Below are positions 53,037 to 62,626 of a DNA stretch of 64,000 nucleotides, piece after piece. The stretch is taken from positions 3,250,501 to 3,314,500 of the forward strand of contig NZ_CP106869.1 in the NCBI RefSeq assembly GCF_025665335.1, given 5' to 3'. The notes beneath the pieces were generated by a model. That model saw nothing but the letters and a program-made list of their open reading frames with translations, was not told the DNA's origin and searched no databases. Numbering within the stretch: the first letter of the stretch is position 1; every line of letters begins with the position of its first letter. The stretch comes from Xanthomonas sp. AM6 (GTDB lineage Bacteria > Pseudomonadota > Gammaproteobacteria > Xanthomonadales > Xanthomonadaceae). The translations under genes were made by a program, and so were the position numbers.

Positions 53037-53693
53037 CTAGGCGACGGCCGGCGCCACGCTCGCCGGCATGTCCGGATTGGGGTGCGCCGCGACCAGCGCA
53101 TCGTCGAGCGCCTTGGCCCGCAATGCCGCCGGGCGCGCGATGTGGCGCTGGACGAAGGCGGCGAACGCCGGGCGCGGTTCGAGCACGCCGATGCGCAGGT
53201 AGAACCCGAGCACCCCCGTCGCGTACAGGTCGGCCGCGCTGAAGCGCTCGCCGACCAGGTGCTCGCGCCCCTCGATCGCCTGCTCCAGCGTGCGCAGCAG
53301 GTCGGCCTCGTTGCCGTAGCCGGCGCTGCGCGCCGGTGCCAGCGCCCCGGCTTCCTTGGCGGTGAGCAAGGCCTCGACCGGGCCGGCCAGGAACGCCAGC
53401 CAGCGATAGTAGTCGGCGCGCGCCGGCGAACCCGGCGGCGGCGCCAGTTGCCGCTCCGGCACCAGGTCGGCCAGGTAGGCGCAGATGGCCACGTTCTCGG
53501 TGACCACGGCGCTGCCGTGGGTCAGTGCCGGGACCTTGCCCATCGGGTTGATCGCCAGGTACTCCGGCGCCTTCATCGTGGTGCCGTAATCGAGGATGAC
53601 GTCCGCGTACGGCAGGCCGATTTCCTCCAGCATCCAGCGGGCCAGGCGGCCGCGCGACAGCGGGTGGGTGTAGAGCACGATCTCGGTGGACAT
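53037..53693 (-). CDS. Glutathione S-transferase family protein
   Basis: A 218-residue GST. The N-terminal thioredoxin-like domain is visible in IVLYTHPLSRGRLARWMLEEIGLPY. The glutathione-site motif INPMGKVPAL and TENVAICAYLADL lead into the helical C-terminal domain (residues 90-205). Such GSTs act on electrophiles or peroxides; the substrate is unknown. It follows the WYL regulator gene by 58 bases on the same strand and is probably its target. Confidence 0.9.
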   Translation of the reverse strand: MSTEIVLYTHPLSRGRLARWMLEEIGLPYADVILDYGTTMKAPEYLAINPMGKVPALTHGSAVVTENVAICAYLADLVPERQLAPPPGSPARADYYRWLAFLAGPVEALLTAKEAGALAPARSAGYGNEADLLRTLEQAIEGREHLVGERFSAADLYATGVLGFYLRIGVLEPRPAFAAFVQRHIARPAALRAKALDDALVAAHPNPDMPASVAPAVA

Positions 53694-53751
53694 GGGCAGA
53701 CTTCCGTGGTGGACAGCCTGCAGTCTGGGCGCGCCCTGCTGACAGCCGCTG

Positions 53752-54447
53752 TCAGCAGTCGGCGCGGTAACCGGTGGCGGCGCGCCAGCGCTTGATCAAC
53801 AGATGCCGGCGCGAGGGATAGCGCTCGCCGTCGTCGGCCAGGGCCCGCACCCGGTCGGCGCGGAAATGGCGGAAATCGCCGCGCAGCTCGCACCACGCCG
53901 CGATCATCCCGTAGCCGCCGAGGAAGGCCATCGCGAAGGGCCAGATCCGCCGTTGCGAGGCCGTGCCGTCGGCATCGGCGTAGTCCATCCGCAGCACGTG
54001 CTCGAGCCGGATGCCGCGGCGCAGGACCGGCAGCCACGGCGCGAGCGGTTGCCTGACGTCGGCCGCGGGCACCAGCAGCCCGCTGGTCTCGATCGCCGCG
54101 CGCAGGTTGCCGGGCAGCGTCGCCGCGATCCGCGCCATCGCGCGTTGCGCCGCCTGCGCCAGTTCCGGGTCGGCCTGTTGCGCCACCCAGCGCGCGCCCA
54201 GCGTCAGCGCTTCCAGCTCGTCCTCGCTGAAGTTCAGCGCCGGCAGCAGGAAGCCCGGACGCAGCACGTAGCCGACGCCGGGATCGCCGAGGATGTCGGC
54301 GCCCTGCGCGCGCAGGGTCGCGATGTCGCGGTACAGCGTGCGCAGGCTGACGCCCAGCGCGGTGGCCAGCTGAGCGCCGGCCACCGGTCGGCGGCGCCCG
54401 CGCAGGGCATCGAGCAGGTGCAGCAGGCGGGTGGCGCGGATGGTCAT
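53752..54447 (-). CDS. WYL-domain transcriptional regulator (YafY/DeoR-like)
   Basis: A 231-residue regulator. The N-terminal winged helix is RLLHLLDALRGRRRPVAGAQLATALGVSLRTLYRDIATLRAQGADI in outline. The WYL ligand-binding domain (about 135-215) has RRIWPFAMAFLGGYGMIAAWCELRGDFRHFRADRV. The ATG at 54447 fits the family. It lies just upstream of the GST gene and likely controls it. Confidence 0.9.
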   Translation of the reverse strand: MTIRATRLLHLLDALRGRRRPVAGAQLATALGVSLRTLYRDIATLRAQGADILGDPGVGYVLRPGFLLPALNFSEDELEALTLGARWVAQQADPELAQAAQRAMARIAATLPGNLRAAIETSGLLVPAADVRQPLAPWLPVLRRGIRLEHVLRMDYADADGTASQRRIWPFAMAFLGGYGMIAAWCELRGDFRHFRADRVRALADDGERYPSRRHLLIKRWRAATGYRADC

Positions 54448-54740
54448 CGCGACAGGATAGTGGTCTTTGCCCTGTACTGGCCGATGCCGGGGCAGGATCC
54501 TGCGCTCGCGCTGCGGGGCGCGCCGGACGAGCGCGCCGCCGGCCAGCGAACGATTCGCGACAGCACGCAGGCAACCGCCGCTGCCGGCCGGCTCATGCGC
54601 GGCGGTAGCCCACCCGAAACACGCGCCCCTATACTCGTGGCGCCGTCGCCTGCCGCATTGCCGGCGCGACGCAGGCCGGCGTGAACGATGGGATGAGCCG
54701 CGCGCGTGGACGCGCCCAGGACAAGGAAGAAAGGCAACGC
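54448..54740. other. Spacer upstream of the AAA+ gene
   Basis: The 293 bases between the WYL gene (minus) and the small ORF at 54741 hold a TATACT box at 54630-54635 that could serve as a -10 element. No matching -35 is seen. No gene is recognised. Confidence 0.5.
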
Positions 54741-54875
54741 ATGTCGATACACCAGCATGTCGCGGCACCGCCACCGGCACGCCGAGCCACCGCGCCCGGG
54801 ACAGCCGCCCGCAACATCCGGGCCGCCACCGCGCGCCGCGACGCCGCTCGTTCCAACCGCATCGACAGGCACTGA
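54741..54875 (+). CDS. Possible 44-residue leader peptide upstream of the AAA+ gene
   Basis: A short frame, MSIHQHVAAPPPARRATAPG followed by an Arg/Ala-rich tail ending NRIDRH. It is too short to recognise. Two things favour translation. A very strong AAGGAAGAAAGG lies six bases before the ATG. The TGA stop (54873-54875) overlaps the AAGGAG ribosome-binding site of the next gene, which starts 11 bases later. This is the geometry of a translationally coupled leader. There is no recognisable attenuator. It could also be accidental, as open frames are common at this G+C. Confidence 0.35.
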   Translation: MSIHQHVAAPPPARRATAPGTAARNIRAATARRDAARSNRIDRH

Positions 54876-54886
54876 AGGAGCCTCGC

Positions 54887-57800
54887 GTGGAGATCTACCT
54901 GTTCGTGATCGGCGTCATCGTCGGTGCCTTGTTGCTGCATGTCTTCAAACACACCGGCTCGCCCGGTCCGCGCACGCCGCAATCCGCATCCGACCCGGAA
55001 CCGGAGCCGCAGCAGGCCGCACCGGAGCCACCGACCGCGGAGACGCCGGCCCAGCATGTGCAGCGGTTGCGCCAGCAGGTGGAAGCGCTGGACGACCAGA
55101 TCCAGAGCCCGGCCGACCTGTTGCGGATCCCGCAGTTCCAGCAAGGGGTGACACTGCTGGCCAGCCTGGAGTTCTCCGACCAGGCGGTGATCGAAGCGCT
55201 CGGCAGCCCGGGCTACGCGCTGCCGTCGATGGCCGCAGTGGCCCTGCCGCAGCGCCGCCACAGCGATCCGGACGCGGTGCTGGAACTGCTGCCGCATCTG
55301 GGTTCGTATCCGCTCAACTTCGTGCTCGATTACCTGCAGGCGCTGCCGGACGCCGATCATCTGCACCTGCTGCTGCGCCAGGCGCGCGACTGGTGGTGGG
55401 GCTTCGTGCCGTTCCGTCAGCGCCTGCGCGGCTATCTGCACTGGGCCGCGGGCAAGGCGCCAGCGGACCGCGCGGTGGAGTTCGACGGACTGGACGACGA
55501 TGCGCTGGCCAAGCTGGCCGACACGCTCGGCCAGTTCAAGGAGCCGGTGCTGGAGCCGTTCCTGCAACGCTTGCAGGACGCGCGCCGCCAGCGCCGCGAG
55601 CAGCGCGTGCTGGGCGGTTTCGGCCGCGTCGTCGCCACGCTGCCGCCGCGCCTGCGACTGCGCCATCCCGCCCTGGACGCGGCGTTGCAGCGCGCGTACG
55701 AACAGCTGGTGGGCACGCCGCCGCAGCCGGTGCTGCTGGTCGGCGAACACGGCGTCGGCAAGAGCGTGCTGATCGACCTGCTCAGCGAACGCCTGCTGGC
55801 CGAAGGCTGGCGCGTGTTCGAGGCGTCGGCGGCGGAGATCCTCGCCGGGCAGAGCTACATCGGCGAGCTGGAAGGCCGCATCCGCGAAATGCTGGCGGTG
55901 CTGCATCGCGAACGCGCACTGTGGCGCGCACCGGATTTCTACGACCTGCTGCACAAGGGCTCGCACTCGCGCGATCCGCGCGGCATCCTCGATTTGGTGC
56001 TGCCGGCGCTGGAGCGCGGCGAACTGCGCCTGATCGGCGAGATCACGCCGCGGCAGCTCGCGCAGCTGCAGGTGGCGCGGCCGGCGACGCGCTCACGCTT
56101 CGAAGTGGTCGCGCTGGCGCCGGCCGCGCCCGCCGCGCTGGCGCAGATCGGCCAACAGTGGGCGCAGGCGCAGCGGCAGGCGCTGCAGGCGGAGGTGATC
56201 GACGCGCGTACTCTGGCCGAGGCCGAACGCATGGCTGCGCAGTATTTCCCCGAGCAGCACGAGCCGGGACGGCTGCTGCAGTTGCTGGACGAGACCTTGC
56301 AGGCCGCGACTGGCGCCCAGACCCCGCACCTGCCGCTCGACGACGATGCGTTGCTGCAGGCCGTGGCCAAACGCAGCGGCCTGCCGCTGGACGTGATCGA
56401 CGATCGCCAGCGGCTGGAACTGGACGCGCTGCGCCGCTTCTTTCGCCAACGCGTGCTCGGCCAGGACGAGGCGGTGGAGACCCTGCTCGACCGCATCGCC
56501 ATGCTCAAGGCCGGCCTGGTCGACAGCCATCGCCCGATCGGCGTGTTCCTGTTCGCCGGCCCCACCGGCACCGGCAAGACCGAACTGGCCAAGGCGCTGG
56601 GCGAACTGCTGTTCGGCAATGCCGAGCGCCTGCTGCGCCTGGACATGAGCGAATTCCAGGGCGAGGACGCGCTGGCGCGGCTCACCGGCGACGACAGCGC
56701 CGGCCAACGCACGCTGATCGCGCGGATCCGCGAACAGCCGTTCTCGGTGGTGCTGCTGGACGAGTTCGAGAAGGCCCATCCCAAGGTCTGGGACCTGTTC
56801 CTGCAGGTATTCGACGATGCGCGGCTGAGCGACCGCAACGGCAACACCGCCGACTTCCGCCACAGCATCATCATCCTCACCAGCAACGTCGGCGCCACCC
56901 TCGCCCGCGGCGCCGGCCCCGGCTTTGCCACCGTCGCCGGGGGCTATTCGCGCAACGCGGTGGAGAAGGCGGTGTACGAGACCTTCCGCCGCGAGTTCAT
57001 CAACCGGCTCGACCGCGTGGTGCTGTTCAACCCGCTGGACCGCGCGCTGATGCGCGAGATCCTGCACAAGGAACTGGATCGCACGCTGACCCGGCGCGGC
57101 CTGCGCAACCGCGCCTGGGCGGTGGAATGGGAACCGTCGGCGATCGAATTCCTGCTCGACCGCGGCTTCACCCCGGATCTGGGCGCGCGCCCGCTGCGCC
57201 GGGCGATCGAACAGCATCTGCTGGCGCCGCTGGCGCGCAGCATCGTCGAACAGCGCGCGCCGGAGGGCGACCAGTTCCTGTTCGTGCGCGGCGCCGGCGA
57301 TCGCCTCGACGTGCGCTTCATCGCCCCCGACGCGCCCGCGTCCACGCCCGCGCCGGGCATCGACGCCGATCCAGCGACGCCGGCAGACCTGCGCGACATC
57401 GTCTATGCACCCAGCGCCAGCGACGCGGTCCTGGCGCGCCTGGACACGGCCCTGCACACCCTGCACACGACCCATGCCGCGGACGCCTGGCGGCTGGCGC
57501 GCGAGGCGGACTTCGCGTGCATGGGCGAAGCCGATTTCTGGTCGCAGCCCGGCCGCTTCCAGGTGCTGGACCGGATCGAACGCCGCGACCGCATCGAAAG
57601 CGCATTGGACAGCGCGGTACGCATGCGCGCGCGGCTGCACGGCGCGCAGCGCGACGGCGAGTTCGTCGCCCGCCTGGCGCAACTGCTGTGGCTGCTGCAA
57701 CTGGCCAGCGATGCGCTGCAGGAGCAACGCGCGCAGGACGCGCTGCTGGACCTGCGCATCGGCGCCAGCGAACTACACCGACATCCCGCCGACGCGCGGC

Positions 57801-58195
57801 AATGGTGGCAGCAGCTGCTGCAGATGTACTTGGCCTGGGCCGCGCAACGCAACATGCGCGTGGAAGTGCTGCAGCAGGATCCCGAGCAGGGGCGCGCCTG
57901 GCTGGCGATCGCCGGCTTCGGCGCGCTGGACCTGCTGCAGGCGGAGACCGGCCTGCACGTGCAGGAACAGGACGCCGACGAACCGGCCCTGCGGCGGCTC
58001 ACGGCGCAGGTGCGGGTCGCACCGGACCTGCCCGGGCAGCCCCGTCGGGCACCGGTCGTCGACGACGAGCTGCGCGTGTGCCGGCGCTATCGCGTCGCTC
58101 CGGCACCGCTGGTACGCGACAGCGCGCGCGGTTGGCGCAGCGGCCGGCTGGAGCGCGTGCTGGGCGGCGATTTCGATGTGATGCCAAGCGCCTGA
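54887..58195 (+). CDS. Membrane-anchored double AAA+ ATPase (ClpA/B-like) fused to a release-factor PCRF-like module
   Basis: A 1102-residue protein with a GTG start six bases after AAGGAG. Residues 3-19 form a membrane anchor (IYLFVIGVIVGALLLHV), followed by a charged linker and a helical region to about 260. AAA1 has Walker A GEHGVGKS (286-293), but the Walker B position reads FYDLLH (351-356) where ClpB has FIDELH, so the catalytic Glu is Leu354. AAA2 is canonical: GPTGTGKT (558-565), LLDEFEKAHP (Asp625-Glu626), ILTSNVG and EFINRLDRVV. There is no ClpB middle domain and no ClpP-docking loop. Residues about 900-1030 match the RF2 PCRF domain (LDLRIGASE...WWQQLLQMYLAWAAQRNMRVEVL...LLQAETGLH). 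The last residues VRDSARGWRSGRLERVLGGD resemble the RF2 C-terminus. The GGQ segment between is absent. Function is unknown. Confidence 0.85.
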   Translation: MEIYLFVIGVIVGALLLHVFKHTGSPGPRTPQSASDPEPEPQQAAPEPPTAETPAQHVQRLRQQVEALDDQIQSPADLLRIPQFQQGVTLLASLEFSDQAVIEALGSPGYALPSMAAVALPQRRHSDPDAVLELLPHLGSYPLNFVLDYLQALPDADHLHLLLRQARDWWWGFVPFRQRLRGYLHWAAGKAPADRAVEFDGLDDDALAKLADTLGQFKEPVLEPFLQRLQDARRQRREQRVLGGFGRVVATLPPRLRLRHPALDAALQRAYEQLVGTPPQPVLLVGEHGVGKSVLIDLLSERLLAEGWRVFEASAAEILAGQSYIGELEGRIREMLAVLHRERALWRAPDFYDLLHKGSHSRDPRGILDLVLPALERGELRLIGEITPRQLAQLQVARPATRSRFEVVALAPAAPAALAQIGQQWAQAQRQALQAEVIDARTLAEAERMAAQYFPEQHEPGRLLQLLDETLQAATGAQTPHLPLDDDALLQAVAKRSGLPLDVIDDRQRLELDALRRFFRQRVLGQDEAVETLLDRIAMLKAGLVDSHRPIGVFLFAGPTGTGKTELAKALGELLFGNAERLLRLDMSEFQGEDALARLTGDDSAGQRTLIARIREQPFSVVLLDEFEKAHPKVWDLFLQVFDDARLSDRNGNTADFRHSIIILTSNVGATLARGAGPGFATVAGGYSRNAVEKAVYETFRREFINRLDRVVLFNPLDRALMREILHKELDRTLTRRGLRNRAWAVEWEPSAIEFLLDRGFTPDLGARPLRRAIEQHLLAPLARSIVEQRAPEGDQFLFVRGAGDRLDVRFIAPDAPASTPAPGIDADPATPADLRDIVYAPSASDAVLARLDTALHTLHTTHAADAWRLAREADFACMGEADFWSQPGRFQVLDRIERRDRIESALDSAVRMRARLHGAQRDGEFVARLAQLLWLLQLASDALQEQRAQDALLDLRIGASELHRHPADARQWWQQLLQMYLAWAAQRNMRVEVLQQDPEQGRAWLAIAGFGALDLLQAETGLHVQEQDADEPALRRLTAQVRVAPDLPGQPRRAPVVDDELRVCRRYRVAPAPLVRDSARGWRSGRLERVLGGDFDVMPSA

Positions 58196-60747
<2,552 letters not shown>

Positions 60748-60856
60748 GGCACGGCGCCGGCCCGGCGTGCTGGGACGGCCGCTGATCGTCGCGGCCCTCG
60801 CCGCGACGATCCGGGCCAGGCCGGCGGCTGTGATTCCGCGCCACACGACAGATGCG

Positions 60857-60882
60857 AAACGCCCTGGTTTGCCAGGGCGTTT
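60857..60882 (+). terminator. Terminator downstream of katG
   Basis: AAACGCCCTGG-TTTG-CCAGGGCGTTT is an 11-bp perfect stem with T residues at its base, about 110 bases after the katG stop. Confidence 0.75.
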
Positions 60883-61002
60883 GCGTGAGCGTCGTGACCT
60901 TGGCGTCGTGCCGATGGCGCCGATGCGAAGCCGGTTGGTGGTGTCGGGGGCCTCGGCCATCAGTCTCGATGCATCCTAGCCCGACGGCTTCCCCCTTGGT
61001 TC

Positions 61003-61602
61003 GTCGCGGCTGAAGCCGCTCCTACAGATACTTGCGACAGCAGGCTGGGTGCACTGCAGGAGGGGCTTCAGCCCCGACGCTTTCCGAAGCCATTAAGTCC
61101 ACCACTTCGCTCGTCGCGGCTGAAGTCGCTCCCACAAGGGGCTTGCGGCGTGTTGTTTGTCGCGGCTAAAGCCGCTCCTACAGGACCTGCGGCGCGTAGG
61201 CTGGGGCACTGTAGGAGGGGCTTGAGCCCCGACGCTTTCCGAAGCCAGTAGGCCCACCACTTCGCTCGTCGCGGCTGAAGCCGCTCCCACAAGGGGCGTG
61301 CGGCGTGTTGTTTGTCGCGGCTAAAGCCGCTCCTACAGGACCTGCGCGCGTAGGCTGGGGCACTGCAGGAGGGGCTTCAGCCCCGACGCTTTCCGAAGCC
61401 ATTAAGTCCACCACTTCGCTCGTCGCGACTGAAGTCGCTCCCACAAGGGGCGTGCGGCGTGTTGTTTGTCGCGGCTGAAGCCGCTCCTACAGGGCCTTGC
61501 GGCATGTTGGGCGGTGCACTGTGGGAGGGACTTCAGTCCCGACTGCATCCTGCCTCGACAAGTTCGCCGCTTCGCTCGTCGCGATTGGCATCGCTCCCAC
61601 GA
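61003..61602. repeat. REP array with ~155-bp higher-order unit
   Basis: About twelve REP hairpins in 600 bases. The outward copies (TGCAGGAGGGGCTTCAGCCC or TGTAGGAGGGGCTT) start at 61055, 61210, 61364 and 61520, a period of 155, 154 and 156. Each unit also carries two inverted copies (GTCGCGGCTGAAGTCGCTCC, then GTCGCGGCTAAAGCCGCTCC at 61113 and 61159, and equivalents). The spacers CTTTCCGAAGCCATTAAGTC and GCGGCGTGTTGTTT are conserved, so whole triplets were amplified. The last copy (61579-61602) is degenerate. Confidence 0.92.
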
Positions 61603-61634
61603 GGAGGCTGGCGTGGAAGCGCGTCCCGGCCTGC

Positions 61635-62042
61635 CTACAGCGCGTCCAGATCGCCCAGCGCGCGGATCAGGCGCCGCGCGCGCTTGTCCGGCTTGCCGTC
61701 GGGGGCCTGGTAGCCATTGCGTTCGGCGCTGCGCTGGGCGCGCTGCTGCGCGCGCCGCTCGCGCGAGGCCTCGCTCTCCTGGTACAGCGTCTGCGCGACG
61801 CTGGCCGGGCCGCGGTTGTCGCTGAGCGCCAGCACCTGCACCTCGAACACCTCTTCGCCGCGCTCCACGCGCAACTGCTCGCCCACGCGCACCGCGCGCG
61901 AGGATTTCGGGCGCTGCCCGGCCACGTCGACCTTGCCGGTCTCCACCGCCTGCTTGGCCAGGCTGCGGGTCTTGAAGAAACGTGCGGCCCACAGCCAGAC
62001 GTCCAGCCTGACCACACTCGGTTGCGCTAGCGATTCATTCAT
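61635..62042 (-). CDS. hslR: Hsp15-like S4-domain RNA-binding protein
   Basis: A 135-residue protein. An S4 RNA-binding domain fills residues 10-70 (VRLDVWLWAARFFKTRSLAKQAVETGKVDVAGQRPKSSRAVRVGEQLRV), followed by a basic Arg-rich tail (ASRERRAQQRAQRSAERNGYQ, DKRARRLIRAL). Hsp15 binds stalled 50S subunits that carry nascent chains and returns them to the cycle. It is monocistronic, convergent with katG across the REP array. Confidence 0.92.
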   Translation of the reverse strand: MNESLAQPSVVRLDVWLWAARFFKTRSLAKQAVETGKVDVAGQRPKSSRAVRVGEQLRVERGEEVFEVQVLALSDNRGPASVAQTLYQESEASRERRAQQRAQRSAERNGYQAPDGKPDKRARRLIRALGDLDAL

Positions 62043-62626
62043 CGTGCTTACGAAAAATCCACCTGTGACTGTTGGCTGTCCTGTCGCGCATCGGACCACT
62101 GCGGCGACGCCTGCGGCTGGCAACGCCGCTACCGTTGGCCGGCCGCCGGCGCGGAGCGAGATCGCGCGGCCATCTCGCCGACCAGGCATCCCGGGCGCTC
62201 GCCCGGCCGCAGGTCGGCATCGCGCGCCAGCGTGTGCCACCGGCCAGCGCCAGCGCGCTCCATCCGATCCGCTGCAGATGGCGGCGCGATGGCTGCATTG
62301 CAAGCTCCTGCGCCGGATCGTGCGCCAAGGCCCGCATGTTCGCCGCCAAGCCAGGAGCTGCATCCACAGCTCCAGCCAAAGCGCACTCCATCCGATCCGC
62401 TGTAGATCGCGGCGCAACGGATGCATTGCAGGTTTTTCCTGCGCCGGGTCGTGCGCCGAGACCTGCGCCCAGATCTGCACGTTCGCCGCCAACCCGGAAA
62501 CCCGCATCGACACCACCAGTCTAAGCCGTTCGCAGCCGCACCACATCTGCCATGCGCCGCCTCCCCGGCTTCGCGCGCAGGTGCTAGTGTGCGCGGCTCC
62601 CCGTTCCCGTCCCCCGCAGGCACGCG
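62043..62626. other. Gene-free stretch with an imperfect direct duplication
   Basis: About 580 bases between the divergent S4 and MATE genes. CTCCATCCGATCCGCTG occurs at 62258 and again at 62386. It is followed in both cases by TGCATTGCA, CCTGCGCCGG.TCGTGCGCC and GTTCGCCGCCAA (ending near 62349 and 62492). The copies are about 128-143 bases apart and differ by indels. No gene with family likeness is seen; a minus-strand frame reads both copies but resembles nothing. Confidence 0.7.

Larger units (their letters stand above)
60748..61634. other. Gene-free convergent stretch: katG terminator and REP array
   Basis: Nearly 890 bases between katG and the S4 protein gene. The first 255 bases hold a terminator-like hairpin, and the rest is the REP array described separately. 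Open frames such as 61178-61444 read through the repeats and are rejected. Confidence 0.85.

Noticed and set aside
54467-54886. Extension of the AAA+ gene upstream to 54467
   Set aside because: The GTG at 54887 has an ideal ribosome-binding site and is followed at once by a membrane anchor. The upstream part is Arg/Pro-rich without family likeness.
54887-58195. Type VI secretion ClpV or disaggregase ClpB
   Set aside because: No T6SS genes are nearby, the ClpB middle domain is absent, there is an N-terminal membrane helix, and the C-terminus is release-factor-like.
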